Below the pieces are notes generated by a model. It was not told where the DNA came from, did not search any database, and saw only the letters and a list, made by a program, of their open reading frames with translations. Shown here one piece after another: positions 25,521 to 38,738 of a stretch of DNA of 64,000 bases. The stretch comes from Clostridium sp. Ade.TY. Lineage in GTDB: Bacteria; Bacillota; Clostridia; Clostridiales; Clostridiaceae. Where the stretch lies: assembly GCF_000498355.1 (NCBI RefSeq), contig NZ_AVSV01000003.1, positions 1-64,000 on the forward strand. Direction: 5' to 3'. The number at the start of each line of letters is the position of its first letter. The first letter of the stretch is position 1. The translations under genes were made by a program, and so were the position numbers.

Positions 25521-26684
25521 ATGATTTTTGGATTAACAGATGAATTTTTTGAAGAGGTGAAAGGAACATTTACTGCTAAGGAAATAAGACAACAACCTAA
25601 GCTTTGGGAAGAAACTTATGAAATTATAAAAAATAATAAAGAAAATATAAAAGCATTTTTAAATAAAAATTTAACTGAGAAAACTAGAATAGTTTTAACT
25701 GGTGCTGGTACGTCAGATTATGTAGGAGACACTATTTATCTATATTTAGCTAAAAAATTAAATTTAAGAGTTGAAGCAATTGCAACAACTGATTTAGTTT
25801 CAAATCCATATGAATTTATTGAAGAAGATACAAAAACAATATTAGTATCATTTGCAAGATCAGGAAATAGTCCAGAAAGTGTTGGAGCTTATGATTTATT
25901 CCAAAACAATGTTAAAGATATAGCTCAACTTGTAATTACATGTAATGAAAATGGAAAATTAGCTAAAAAGTCAGCAGAAAATGAAAATGCATTATGTTTA
26001 TTAATGCCAGAAAAGTCAAATGACAAAAGTTTTGCAATGACAAGCTCTTTTAGCTGTATGTTACTTGCAACATTATTAACATTTGACATAGATAATTTAG
26101 GAGAAAATAAAAAGTATGTTGATATAGTAGTAAATCAAGGTGAAAAAATATTAGAAAATAATTTTACTGATATTAAAGAACTTGTAGATTTAGGATGTAA
26201 TAGAGTTGTTTATTTAGGTTCAGGAGCATTAAAAGGTTTATGTCAAGAAATGGCTCTTAAAAACTTAGAATTAACTAGTGGAAAAATAGTTACTGTTTGT
26301 GAATCAGTTTTAGGATTTAGACATGGCCCAAAATCAATAATAGATGATAATACATTAGTTATTTTTATGAACTCAACAAACAATTATACAAATCTTTATG
26401 ATATGGATTTAATAAGAGAAATACATGGAGATAATGGAAATCATAAATTGGCTGTAATTAACTATAACAAAAATGATGAGCTTAATTCATTATGTGATAA
26501 ATATATAGAAATAGATGGACAAGATGTTCCAGAAATATATACAGTGTTTAACTATATGTTATTTGGTCAAATGTTTGGACTATTTAGTTCACTTAAATTA
26601 GGAATATCACCAGATAATCCAAGACCAGACGGAACAGTAAATAGAGTAGTTAAAGGTGTAATAATACACCAGTATAACAAATAG
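25521..26684 (+). CDS. agaS: SIS-domain galactosamine-6-phosphate deaminase/isomerase
   Basis: AgaS converts galactosamine-6-phosphate to tagatose-6-phosphate and ammonia. The 387-residue protein has two SIS domains: the first with LTGAGTSDYVGDTIYLYL and SFARSGNSPESVGAYD, the second with VYLGSGALKGLCQEMALKNLELT and FRHGPKSIIDD. This is the AgaS subtype of the GlmS-like isomerases. TAGGAGG precedes the ATG. It is followed by EIIA and both aldolase subunits, the expected order of the GalNAc pathway. Confidence 0.9.
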   Translation: MIFGLTDEFFEEVKGTFTAKEIRQQPKLWEETYEIIKNNKENIKAFLNKNLTEKTRIVLTGAGTSDYVGDTIYLYLAKKLNLRVEAIATTDLVSNPYEFIEEDTKTILVSFARSGNSPESVGAYDLFQNNVKDIAQLVITCNENGKLAKKSAENENALCLLMPEKSNDKSFAMTSSFSCMLLATLLTFDIDNLGENKKYVDIVVNQGEKILENNFTDIKELVDLGCNRVVYLGSGALKGLCQEMALKNLELTSGKIVTVCESVLGFRHGPKSIIDDNTLVIFMNSTNNYTNLYDMDLIREIHGDNGNHKLAVINYNKNDELNSLCDKYIEIDGQDVPEIYTVFNYMLFGQMFGLFSSLKLGISPDNPRPDGTVNRVVKGVIIHQYNK

Positions 26685-26708
26685 TTTTAAGGTGGGGGAA
26701 TGTTTAAA

Positions 26709-27143
26709 ATGGTAGGAATAATATTAACAGGTCATGGGAATTTTGCAACAGGAGTTTTAAGTTCATTAAAGCTTATTGCAGGAGATCAAGAAAATTTGAT
26801 AGGTGTTGATTTTAGAGAGGGAGATAGCACTGAAGTTTTAGAAGAAAATTTAAACTGTGCAATTTCAAATTTAAATTGTGATGAAATATTAGTTCTTTCA
26901 GATTTAGCAGGTGGTTCACCTTTTAAAGTTTCAGTTTTGTTAAGTCAAAAGTTACAAAATAAAAATATAAGAGTATTATCTGGAACAAATCTTGGAATGC
27001 TTCTAGAAGTTTCATTATGTAGAGATGGAATGACAGCTGATGAATTATTAGAATTTGCTATTAATTCAGGAAACAATTCAATAAAAGCTTTTGAAGTAAA
27101 GAATGAGGATGAAGAAGAATTAGATTGCGTAGATGGAATTTAA
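26709..27143 (+). CDS. agaF: PTS mannose/GalNAc-family EIIA component
   Basis: The 144-residue cytosolic EIIA accepts phosphate from HPr. The active histidine (His9) lies in GIILTGHGNFATG, and the fold shows the mannose-family EIIA segment LSDLAGGSPFKVS. I prefer ATG 26709, since family members begin MVGII; an in-frame ATG at 26700 sits almost on top of the GGTGGGGG ribosome binding site. Being placed with the enzymes, away from EIIB-C-D, is common in aga clusters. Confidence 0.87.
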   Translation: MVGIILTGHGNFATGVLSSLKLIAGDQENLIGVDFREGDSTEVLEENLNCAISNLNCDEILVLSDLAGGSPFKVSVLLSQKLQNKNIRVLSGTNLGMLLEVSLCRDGMTADELLEFAINSGNNSIKAFEVKNEDEEELDCVDGI

Positions 27144-27172
27144 TATAAGCTTATGAAAAGTTATAAAAGTGA

Positions 27173-28048
<876 letters not shown>

Positions 28049-28071
28049 AAATAGAAAGGTGGATAATTAAA

Positions 28072-29382
28072 ATGCATCCTATTAAGGAAATAGTTAATAG
28101 ATATAAAAGTGGAGAAAATGTAGGGATATTTTCTGTTTGTTGTTCGAATCAATATGTAATTGAAGCAGCTATGGAAAGATTAAGAGATACTGATATGAAT
28201 CTTTTAATTGAATCAACAGCTAATCAAGTAGATCAATTTGGTGGATATACTGGAATGAAACCAAAAGAGTATATAGATTATATATATGATTTAGCAGATA
28301 AAAATAATTTTCCAAAAGAGAGAATAATACTTGGAGGAGACCATTTAGGACCTCTAACATGGACAAACTTAGATCCAGAAGTAGCTATGGAAAATGCAAA
28401 GGTATTAGTTAGAGAATATGTTCTTGCTGGATTTACAAAAATTCATTTAGATACAAGTATGCCACTTAAAGGTGATATTGAATCAGGAGAATTTGGAGAT
28501 GAGATAATAGCAAAAAGAGCTGCTATTCTTTGTGAAGTATGTGAAAATGCATATAAAGAATTATTAAATATTAATAAAGATGCAGTGCATCCAGTATATG
28601 TTATCGGTAGTGAAGTTCCAATACCAGGTGGAGCACAAGTTGAGGAAGAGGAAGAAGAAGGTATAAAAGTTACAGGAAAAAGAGATTTTGAAACAACTGT
28701 GAATACTTTCAAAGAAGAATTTTATAATAAAGGGTTACAAGAAGCTTTTAATTATGTTGTAGGGGTAGTTGTTCAACCAGGTGTTGAATTTAGTAGTGAT
28801 AATGTTTGGGAGTATAATAGAGAGGCAGCAAAAGAATTAAATGAAGCTATAAAGGAATATGATAATTTAATCTTTGAAGCTCATTCAACTGATTATCAAA
28901 CACCAAAGGCTCTTAAAGAGATGGTTGAGGATGGATATATAATTTTAAAAGTTGGTCCAGCTTTAACATTCGGTTTTAGAGAAGGAGCATTTGCATTAAA
29001 TGCAATGGAAAATGAGTTATTAAAATATAATCCAGATTTAGAATTATCAAAATTTATAGATGTATTAGAGTTTAATATGGTCAAAGATCCAAAGGATTGG
29101 ATTAAACATTATTCTGGAACAAGTGAAAAAATAAAATTTGATAGAAGATATAGTTTATCAGATAGATGTAGATATTATATGCCAAGGGAAGATGTCAATT
29201 TTGCTTTAGAAAAGATGATAGACAATCTAGAAAATGTTGAAATTCCAATAACTTTAGTAAGCCAATTTATGCATACTCAATTTAAAAAAATTAGAGAAGG
29301 AAAGTTAAATCTTTCAGCAAAGGATTTATTAAAAGATAGAATTGGTGAATATATAGATGATTATATTTTTGCTGTAAAATAA
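28072..29382 (+). CDS. kbaZ/gatZ: Tagatose-1,6-bisphosphate aldolase, accessory subunit
   Basis: The 436-residue protein is of the GatZ/KbaZ family, which stabilises and activates the GatY/KbaY aldolase and has no catalytic activity of its own. Family segments such as LIESTANQVDQFGGYTGM, IILGGDHLGPLTW, KIHLDTSMPL and VIGSEVPIPGGA are clear. AAAGGTGG precedes the ATG. It ends the aga operon; the FMN riboswitch promoter starts 24 nt after its stop, and no terminator hairpin is evident in between. Confidence 0.92.
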   Translation: MHPIKEIVNRYKSGENVGIFSVCCSNQYVIEAAMERLRDTDMNLLIESTANQVDQFGGYTGMKPKEYIDYIYDLADKNNFPKERIILGGDHLGPLTWTNLDPEVAMENAKVLVREYVLAGFTKIHLDTSMPLKGDIESGEFGDEIIAKRAAILCEVCENAYKELLNINKDAVHPVYVIGSEVPIPGGAQVEEEEEEGIKVTGKRDFETTVNTFKEEFYNKGLQEAFNYVVGVVVQPGVEFSSDNVWEYNREAAKELNEAIKEYDNLIFEAHSTDYQTPKALKEMVEDGYIILKVGPALTFGFREGAFALNAMENELLKYNPDLELSKFIDVLEFNMVKDPKDWIKHYSGTSEKIKFDRRYSLSDRCRYYMPREDVNFALEKMIDNLENVEIPITLVSQFMHTQFKKIREGKLNLSAKDLLKDRIGEYIDDYIFAVK

Positions 29383-29405
29383 TATAAAAATATAGTGTTA
29401 TTTTA

Positions 29406-29434
29406 TTGACAATGATAAATTGAAATGATAGGAT
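29406..29434 (+). promoter_or_regulatory. Promoter of ribU
   Basis: A consensus TTGACA (29406-29411) lies 17 nt before TAGGAT (29429-29434), directly upstream of the FMN riboswitch. Confidence 0.6.
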
Positions 29435-29455
29435 AAAAGTGTAAATTAAATAAGT

Positions 29456-29632
29456 ATCTTCAGGGCGGGGCGTAATTCCCCACCGGCGGTAAAGCCCGCG
29501 AGCTAAAGTTTTAGCATGATTCGGTGAAACTCCGAAGCCGACAGTATAGTCTGGATGAAAGAAGGTAAAATATTAATAACTTTAAGTTTGAAACTTAATG
29601 CCCTGATATAAGTGAATATCAGGGCTTTTTTA
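29456..29632 (+). promoter_or_regulatory. FMN (RFN) riboswitch with terminator
   Basis: The aptamer (29456-29566) holds the conserved RFN strings AGGGCGGGG, CCCCACCGGCGGTAAA, AGCCCGCGAG, GGTGAAACTCC, AAGCCGACAGT and AGTCTGGATGAAAGAAGG. Downstream, GCCCTGATAT (29600-29609) and ATATCAGGGC (29616-29625) form a terminator with a T tract. The left terminator arm, GCCCTGA, is also exactly complementary to TCAGGGC at the start of the aptamer (29460-29466), giving an antiterminator. FMN binding should free the arm, form the terminator and turn ribU off. Confidence 0.95.
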
Positions 29633-29697
29633 TTTCAAAAATTTAGTTATTAATAGTTACCCACCAAAAGAAGATAATTTGGGGGAGGAATTATAAT

Positions 29698-30279
29698 ATG
29701 ACATCAAATTTAAACAAAACCGTAAAAATTTCATTATTAGCAGGTATGGCCTTTATACTAATGTATATTGAAATACCTTTAATACCAATATTTCCATGGC
29801 TTAAAATGGATTTAAGTGATGTTCCAGCAATTATGGGAGCTTTTGCTTTTGGACCACTTGCAGGAGTAATTATAGAATTAATAAAAGTTTTAATGCACTT
29901 TTTATTAGCTGGAAGTGGAACAGGTGGCGTTGGAGAAGTTGCAAACTTTATTATAGGTGCATCATTTGTTTTACCAGCAGCACTTCTTTATTCAAGAAAT
30001 AAATCAAAAAAGACTGCAATATTAGGTATGGTAATTGGCGTATTAGTAATGGAGGTAGTTGGAATAATTGCAAATGTATATTTCTTATTACCAGCTTACG
30101 GAATGCATATGGATTCAGGACAATTAATGCAATATGTAACAGTGGGATTATTACCTTTTAATGCTATAAAAGGAATAATAGTATCTGTAGCAACTTATGC
30201 ATTATATAAAAAGGTGTCAGTATCAATATTTAAATGCGATTCAAATTTTGGAGAAAAACGCAAAGAAAAAGTAGCATAA
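29698..30279 (+). CDS. ribU: Riboflavin ECF transporter substrate-binding subunit RibU
   Basis: RibU is the membrane S component that binds riboflavin and works with the shared ECF energising module (EcfT, EcfA, EcfA'), which is not in this window. The 193-residue chain has six hydrophobic helices, the family N terminus LLAGMAFILMYIEIPLIPIFPWLKMDLSD split around the substrate pocket, and FGPLAGVIIELIK. The FMN riboswitch in front confirms the substrate. GGGGGAGG lies upstream of the ATG. Confidence 0.93.
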   Translation: MTSNLNKTVKISLLAGMAFILMYIEIPLIPIFPWLKMDLSDVPAIMGAFAFGPLAGVIIELIKVLMHFLLAGSGTGGVGEVANFIIGASFVLPAALLYSRNKSKKTAILGMVIGVLVMEVVGIIANVYFLLPAYGMHMDSGQLMQYVTVGLLPFNAIKGIIVSVATYALYKKVSVSIFKCDSNFGEKRKEKVA

Positions 30280-30321
30280 CTTAATATTTAATATAACTTA
30301 ATATTTAATATAACTTAATAT
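30277..30321. repeat. 17-bp tandem repeat, 2.6 copies
   Basis: The unit TAACTTAATATTTAATA is repeated without mismatch at 30277-30293 and 30294-30310, then partly at 30311-30321. The first copy begins with the ribU stop codon. It looks like a slippage-prone short repeat; no function is evident. Confidence 0.7.
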
Positions 30322-30332
30322 TATTTTAATTA

Positions 30333-30395
30333 AAAACATCCAATTATAAGTGTTAATTTTATTAATCAATTATAATTTGGATGTTTTATTTTTAT
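30333..30395 (+). terminator. Terminator of ribU
   Basis: AAAACATCCAATTATA pairs with TATAATTTGGATGTTTT (one bulged base) across a 22-nt AT-rich loop and ends in a T tract. Confidence 0.7.
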
Positions 30396-30515
30396 ATAGC
30401 CAATTTATTATTAGAGATATAAGTTTATTAGTATTTTTAGTTATTTAAACAAAGAGTTATAATATAGGTAAATAATTATTTTAATTAATATTTAATAAGT
30501 TTTAAGTTATTATAA

Positions 30516-34055
<3,540 letters not shown>

Positions 34056-34120
34056 TTATATAAATTAATTTTAATGAAGTGAATGCGTGAATTTTAAATA
34101 AAAGATTAAATGTGACCTAA

Positions 34121-34157
34121 AAATAAAGGAGTTATTTTAAATAACTCCTTTATTTTT
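34121..34157. terminator. Terminator of nifJ
   Basis: An almost perfect palindrome, AAATAAAGGAGTTATTT and its complement, ends in a T tract. A second small hairpin (AAAACCA ... TGGTTTT, 34193-34219) follows before the convergent rimI. Confidence 0.85.
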
Positions 34158-34243
34158 ATAGTATTTTAATATATTTTTTATAATTAGAGAAAACCACTCG
34201 TAAAACGAATGGTTTTAATTTTTATAATAAAATTAATGTAAAT

Positions 34244-34690
34244 TTATATATTATGTAACCACATTATTATTGCATCTTCTTTATTATCTTCATAAAAGCC
34301 TTTTCTTATGCCTTCTTCTTTAAATCCTAATGATTTATAAAGGTTTTGAGCAACAATATTAGATTTTCTAACTTCTAATGTAATAGCATTACAATCTTTA
34401 TCTTTTAAAGTACATATTAGTTTTTCCATTAAAGCTTTACCAATTTTCTTTCCTCTAAAATTTGGATGTACGGCTACATTAGTAATTTGTCCTTCAGAAG
34501 CAATAAGCCATGCACCTACAAATCCTATAACTTTAGAATCCTCTATGCAAACAATATATGTAGCAAGATTATTATTAAGTTCTTTTTCTATTGCATTTAA
34601 AGTCCATGTTTCTTTAAGACTTAGAGAGCTAACCTCATATACCCCCTCTATGTCATAAGAATCCATTTCTTTAAGAATTAGATTCGCCAT
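34244..34690 (-). CDS. rimI: Ribosomal protein bS18-alanine N-acetyltransferase RimI
   Basis: The 148-residue GNAT acetyltransferase carries the acetyl-CoA-binding segment VHPNFRGKKIGKALMEKL and the C-terminal LYKSLGFKEEGIRKGFY typical of RimI. It overlaps tsaB by 20 nt and forms the tsaE-tsaB-rimI unit common in Firmicutes. The in vivo target in clostridia is assumed from the family. Confidence 0.92.
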   Translation of the reverse strand: MANLILKEMDSYDIEGVYEVSSLSLKETWTLNAIEKELNNNLATYIVCIEDSKVIGFVGAWLIASEGQITNVAVHPNFRGKKIGKALMEKLICTLKDKDCNAITLEVRKSNIVAQNLYKSLGFKEEGIRKGFYEDNKEDAIIMWLHNI

Positions 34691-35390
34691 TTGTCATTTG
34701 TAATCTTTTTTCTAATTCTCTAACTGCTTGAGGTTTCTTTAAATAAAGTGGTGATGAGTTTTCATCATCTTTTATTCCGTTTTTAAGACGATTTAAACCA
34801 ATTTCACCAATTTGAGATGCTCTCACTGTATTTATATGCACAGGGGCAAAGTAAGAGTTTTTTATATTATTTAATAAGTATTCTTTATGTTTAATTGCAC
34901 CGTCACCTGTAAACATTACTTTTTCATTTAATTTATTAAGTTCTTCTTTAAGTTCAGGAAGATCCATTGATGTACAGTCTAATAATGTTTCTATTTCACC
35001 ATTTTTACATCTATATATTGCAGTAAAAACATTTTCTCTTACTGCATCCATAACGGGACAGATTATTCCATCAAAATATGTAAGAGATGAGGCTAAGCCT
35101 TCTAAAGTTGATATACTTATATAAGGTTTATTACTTCCAAAGCTAAGTCCTTTTATTGTAGCCATTCCGATACGAAGACCAGTAAAAGAACCAGGTCCTT
35201 TTGACACAACAAAACCATCGATATCGCTTATAGAAAGATTTGAGTCTCTTAATACCTTGTCTATCATTCCCATAAGAAGAACAGAATGCTCTCTTTTATT
35301 ATTTAATGTATATTCTGCAATAACCATATCTTCATTAATAAGTGCTACTGTAGCACATTTTGAAGAAGAATCAACACTTAAAACTAACAT
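34671..35390 (-). CDS. tsaB: tRNA threonylcarbamoyladenosine biosynthesis protein TsaB
   Basis: TsaB is the non-catalytic partner of TsaD in making t6A at position 37 of ANN-decoding tRNAs. The 239-residue product has the ASKHA-fold N terminus LSVDSSSKCATVALI and the conserved segment FVVSKGPGSFTGLRIGMATIKGL in two parts. It overlaps tsaE by 7 nt and rimI by 20 nt, so the three genes are translated as one coupled unit. TsaD and TsaC are elsewhere. Confidence 0.94.
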   Translation of the reverse strand: MLVLSVDSSSKCATVALINEDMVIAEYTLNNKREHSVLLMGMIDKVLRDSNLSISDIDGFVVSKGPGSFTGLRIGMATIKGLSFGSNKPYISISTLEGLASSLTYFDGIICPVMDAVRENVFTAIYRCKNGEIETLLDCTSMDLPELKEELNKLNEKVMFTGDGAIKHKEYLLNNIKNSYFAPVHINTVRASQIGEIGLNRLKNGIKDDENSSPLYLKKPQAVRELEKRLQMTNGESNS

Positions 35391-35848
35391 GAAGTCAGCT
35401 CCTTTACGTAATTATATTTTTCACCATATGGAGTAATAGAAATTTTTCTATAATTTTCTCCTTTAGATAAATCTTTTTGTATATATATATGAAGATAATC
35501 TTTAGGTAAAATTTCTTCAATATAATTTGCCCATTCTATAATGGAAACTCCCTCACCAAATATATAATCATCAAATCCAATTGCATATATTTCATCAGGA
35601 TCACTTACTCTATAAACGTCAAAGTGATATAATTTTAATCTTCCAGAATCATACTCATTAACGATAGTAAATGTTGGGCTAGTTATGTTTTCATCTATTT
35701 CAAGACCTTCAGCAATACCTTTTGTTATGTGAGTTTTGCCTGTTCCTAAATCACCTGTTAAGCAAACAATATCTCCAGGATTTAAAATTTTACCTAATTG
35801 TCTACCTATATTCGTAGTTTCCGCAATGCTATTAACTTCAAAATCCAT
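35384..35848 (-). CDS. tsaE: tRNA threonylcarbamoyladenosine biosynthesis ATPase TsaE
   Basis: TsaE is the ATPase that resets the TsaB-TsaD complex. The 154-residue product has Walker A GDLGTGKTH, the threonine-bearing SPTFTIVNEY and the Walker-B-like HFDVYRV. It is the first gene of the minus-strand tsaE-tsaB-rimI operon; AAAGGAG lies upstream of the ATG. Confidence 0.95.
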   Translation of the reverse strand: MDFEVNSIAETTNIGRQLGKILNPGDIVCLTGDLGTGKTHITKGIAEGLEIDENITSPTFTIVNEYDSGRLKLYHFDVYRVSDPDEIYAIGFDDYIFGEGVSIIEWANYIEEILPKDYLHIYIQKDLSKGENYRKISITPYGEKYNYVKELTSC

Positions 35849-36065
35849 ATATTAAAAGCTCCTTTCTCTAAATATTAGCTTATCTTTATATTCTATCCAA
35901 ATTTTAAAAAAAAGAAAAGTAAAAGTAACATAATTGTAATTGCATAACGAAAATAAAAAGTGTAAAATATAATAACATAAGTATTTACAAAAAATAACTA
36001 TAATATGGGTATTTAGTTAAAGAGAAATAAAAATTATAAATTATGGTTTTTAAAGAGGTGAAATC

Positions 36066-36947
36066 ATGAAAAAGCTAACAGCTGCAATGCTAATTATAAC
36101 AGCAGCGTTTTTTTTGGGTCTTGGAGTAGTATCTAAACCGCTTATGGCTGATACTTCAGAAAATGATAAAAATCACAGAGATGTATACTTAAATATAATG
36201 ACAATAAATAAACCACAATATGAAATGATTAAAAAGTTATGTGGTGATAAACATAATGTACAATACATGTTTAATGAAGCTAAAGATGTAAAAGAATATA
36301 AATATGATAAAGGTATTATAAATAATATTTCTAATATGGATTTATTCTTTTATTCAGGATCTTATTATAATAATACACCAATAAATAATATGGTGTCAGA
36401 ACTTGATAAAAGTAGCCTTGGAGTTATAAATTTATCAAGAGGAATAAGAGAACTTCAAACGGAAGTTGATAATAAGACAGTAACAAATCCATATTATTAT
36501 TTAGGAATTCCTGAATATAAAATAATGATTTACAATGCTAAATCAGCTTTACAAGAAAAAGATCCTGCAAATAGGAATTTTTATGAAGAAAATTATAATA
36601 ATTTAGTTAAACAATTAGATGAAATTCAAAAAAACTTTGAAAAAAACAGTTCTGAATATAAAAAATTTAAATTTATATTAGAAGATAAGAGTTTAGAATA
36701 TTTCTTTAGAGGTGTAGGCTTAAATGTTGAAGTACTTCCAAAAGATAAATCTTTGGAAGATTATATTAAAGATAATAAATTAAAAGCTTCAGATGTAGTT
36801 TTTGTTCAAAATGAATATGGTAAGGACATTAAGCTTCCAAAAGAGGTTAAAAATATAAAATTAAATATTTTTGATGACAATAAAGAGTTTATAGATATTA
36901 TTCAAAGTAATATTGAAAAAATACAAACTTTAGTAAAAAATAAATAA
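36066..36947 (+). CDS. Secreted ZnuA-like protein without metal ligands
   Basis: The 293-residue protein has a signal peptide or anchor (residues about 1-28, ending near LMADT) but no lipobox cysteine. Its middle part aligns with the zinc-binding lipoprotein at 49461: NPYYYLGIPEYKIMIYNAKS followed by ALQEKDPANRNFYEENYNNL matches DPHVWLSLKEAEVQANNIKN and ALIEKDPSNKEYYEKNYEDL. The histidine of DPHVW is Tyr here, and the other expected His ligands (EPHDF, TGHAAF) have no visible counterpart. The cluster A-I solute-binding fold thus seems kept while metal binding is lost. Function unknown. GAGGTG precedes the ATG. Confidence 0.6.
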   Translation: MKKLTAAMLIITAAFFLGLGVVSKPLMADTSENDKNHRDVYLNIMTINKPQYEMIKKLCGDKHNVQYMFNEAKDVKEYKYDKGIINNISNMDLFFYSGSYYNNTPINNMVSELDKSSLGVINLSRGIRELQTEVDNKTVTNPYYYLGIPEYKIMIYNAKSALQEKDPANRNFYEENYNNLVKQLDEIQKNFEKNSSEYKKFKFILEDKSLEYFFRGVGLNVEVLPKDKSLEDYIKDNKLKASDVVFVQNEYGKDIKLPKEVKNIKLNIFDDNKEFIDIIQSNIEKIQTLVKNK

Positions 36948-36952
36948 TATTA

Positions 36953-36981
36953 TTGCTTTTTTTATAAATTTATATTATAAT
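36953..36981 (+). promoter_or_regulatory. Promoter of the first tRNA-Trp
   Basis: TTGCTT (36953-36958) and TATAAT (36976-36981) are 17 nt apart and end 15 nt before the mature tRNA. Confidence 0.65.
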
Positions 36982-36995
36982 CATTATTGTCCTAA

Positions 36996-37071
36996 AGGGG
37001 TATGGCTCAATTGGTAGAGTAGTGGTCTCCAAAACCATTGGTTGTGGGTTCAAGTCCTACTGCCCCTGCCA
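36996..37071 (+). tRNA. trnW: tRNA-Trp (anticodon CCA), copy 1
   Basis: A full cloverleaf of 76 nt is present: acceptor AGGGGTA / TGCCCCT, D arm GCTC / GAGT, anticodon loop CTCCAAA with CCA, T arm GTGGG / CCTAC, discriminator G and encoded CCA. It is identical over 76 nt to the copy at 44128. It has its own promoter and terminator. Confidence 0.97.
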
Positions 37072-37078
37072 TAGTGAT

Positions 37079-37113
37079 AAAGACTAAAAACGATTTGTTT
37101 TTAGTCTTTTTTT
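37079..37113 (+). terminator. Terminator of tRNA-Trp copy 1
   Basis: AAGACTAAAAAC and GTTTTTAGTCTT form a 12-bp stem with a short loop and a long T tract. Confidence 0.9.
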
Positions 37114-37257
37114 GTATAAAAAATTAATTGAATTAAATTATTAAAAAAATCACATTATAAATTTAAATAATGTATTAATTTGTATTCTTAAATAAAGATA
37201 AAAGATTATATAAGAGGTATAATATAGAAAATAAATTTATAATGAGAGGTGTATAAA

Positions 37258-37686
37258 ATGGAAAAGAAAAAAATATTAATACCAATAGATGGCAGTGAAA
37301 GAAGTTTAATATCATTACAATATTTAAATAATAATTTTAAACCAGAAGATGTTGAGATAGTACTTCTTAATGTAAGAGAAATAGTATTTATAAATGGTAT
37401 GGCGGTATCAGAAGAAGTTAAAGATGCTGAAATTATAGGAAAAAGAATACTAGATGAGGCAGAAAAGCAATTAAAAAATTTAAATAATGAATTTGAATGT
37501 AAGAAAGAGTTTTCTTTTGGATACGCAGGAGATGAAATTTTAAGATATGCAGAAGAAAATAATATTGATACAATATTAATGGCGAAGAACACTAAAAAGA
37601 AATTTACTGCATTAGTTGGATCAGTAACAGCTCATGTTGTAAAGAAAGCAAAATGTGTTGTAGTAATGATACCAGAGGTATATTAA
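37258..37686 (+). CDS. Universal stress protein (UspA family)
   Basis: The 142-residue protein has the Usp nucleotide-binding fold: N-terminal KILIPIDGSERS and C-terminal ALVGSVTAHVVKKAKCVVVMIP, which fits the GxxG-9x-GS/T-type ATP loop only in part. ATG 37258 is chosen, with GAGAGGTG upstream; an in-frame GTG at 37249 overlaps that site. The oxidoreductase gene follows after 24 nt and may be cotranscribed. Confidence 0.85.
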   Translation: MEKKKILIPIDGSERSLISLQYLNNNFKPEDVEIVLLNVREIVFINGMAVSEEVKDAEIIGKRILDEAEKQLKNLNNEFECKKEFSFGYAGDEILRYAEENNIDTILMAKNTKKKFTALVGSVTAHVVKKAKCVVVMIPEVY

Positions 37687-37710
37687 TAAAAAAAGGATTG
37701 GGGATTTATA

Positions 37711-38700
37711 ATGAATAAAGTAAGATTTGGGGTTATAGGAACAAGTTCAATATGTGATCAGTTTTTAAAAGCTGCGAAAACACATGAAAAGTTTGAACTT
37801 GTGGCTGTTTATTCAAGAAAACTAGAAACAGCAAAAGATTTTGGTGAAAAACATGGAGCTGAATTATTTTTTGATAATATAGAAAGATTTGCCAAATGTG
37901 AAGATATTGATGCTGTATATATAGCATCACCAAATGCTTTCCATGCTGAGCAAGCTATTTTATGTTTAAATAACAAAAAGCATGTTTTATGTGAAAAACC
38001 GATGGCTTCTAATTTAAATGAAGTAAAGAAGATGGTAAGTGTAGCTGAGAAAAATAAAGTTTTATTAATGGAAGCTATGAGACTTACTGTTTTACCTAAT
38101 TTTTTAAATGTTAAAGAGAATATTCATAAAATTGGAAAGATAAGAAGGTATTTTGCATCATATTGCCAATATTCTTCAAGGTATGATAAGTATAAAGAAG
38201 GAATAATTCTTAATGCATTTAAGAGGGAACTTTCAAATGGAGCACTGATGGATATAGGAGTATATTGTATACATCCTATGGTTTCACTTTTTGGAAAGCC
38301 AAATAGTGTTATGAGTCAAGCTATGTTTTTAGAAAGTGGAGTAGATGGCCAAGGGACAGCTATATTTAATTATAATGATTTTAGTTCTATAATAATGTAT
38401 TCAAAGATAAGTAATTCAAAGTTACCTCTTGAAATTCAAGGTGAAGAAGGAACTATAATATCTGATGGAATACATTTTAATAATGTAAAAATAATATATA
38501 GAGATGGAAGAGAAGAAGACATATCTATAAAGCAGAGAAAAGATGATATGTATTATGAACTTGATGAATTTATAAGAGTTATAAATAATAAGGAAATAAA
38601 TTCAGATAAAAATTCTCATTTAAATTCACTTACAGCTATAGAACTTATGGATAGCATAAGAAATGAAATAGGACTTGAATTTCCAGCAGATTTAAAATAA
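37711..38700 (+). CDS. Gfo/Idh/MocA-family NAD(P)-dependent oxidoreductase
   Basis: The 329-residue enzyme has an N-terminal Rossmann fold (FGVIGTSSICDQFLKAA), the family hallmark LCEKPMASN around residue 95, and the C-terminal substrate domain with SNGALMDIGVYCIHPM. Members act on sugars, inositols or bile-pigment-like substrates; the actual substrate cannot be read from the sequence. The dihydrodiol dehydrogenase-like subgroup fits best. Confidence 0.85.
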   Translation: MNKVRFGVIGTSSICDQFLKAAKTHEKFELVAVYSRKLETAKDFGEKHGAELFFDNIERFAKCEDIDAVYIASPNAFHAEQAILCLNNKKHVLCEKPMASNLNEVKKMVSVAEKNKVLLMEAMRLTVLPNFLNVKENIHKIGKIRRYFASYCQYSSRYDKYKEGIILNAFKRELSNGALMDIGVYCIHPMVSLFGKPNSVMSQAMFLESGVDGQGTAIFNYNDFSSIIMYSKISNSKLPLEIQGEEGTIISDGIHFNNVKIIYRDGREEDISIKQRKDDMYYELDEFIRVINNKEINSDKNSHLNSLTAIELMDSIRNEIGLEFPADLK

Positions 38701-38701
38701 T

Positions 38702-38738
38702 AAAATGGTAAGGGGCATATACCCCTTACCATTTTTTG
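38702..38738. terminator. Bidirectional terminator
   Basis: AAAATGGTAAGGGG and CCCCTTACCATTTT form a perfect 14-bp stem with loop CATATA and T tracts on both strands. It overlaps the last codons of the convergent FUSC-like gene. Confidence 0.92.

Noticed and set aside
34193..34219. Second hairpin after nifJ as a strong terminator
   Set aside because: The stem is interrupted and the T run is broken by AA; it may help but the hairpin at 34121-34157 is sufficient.
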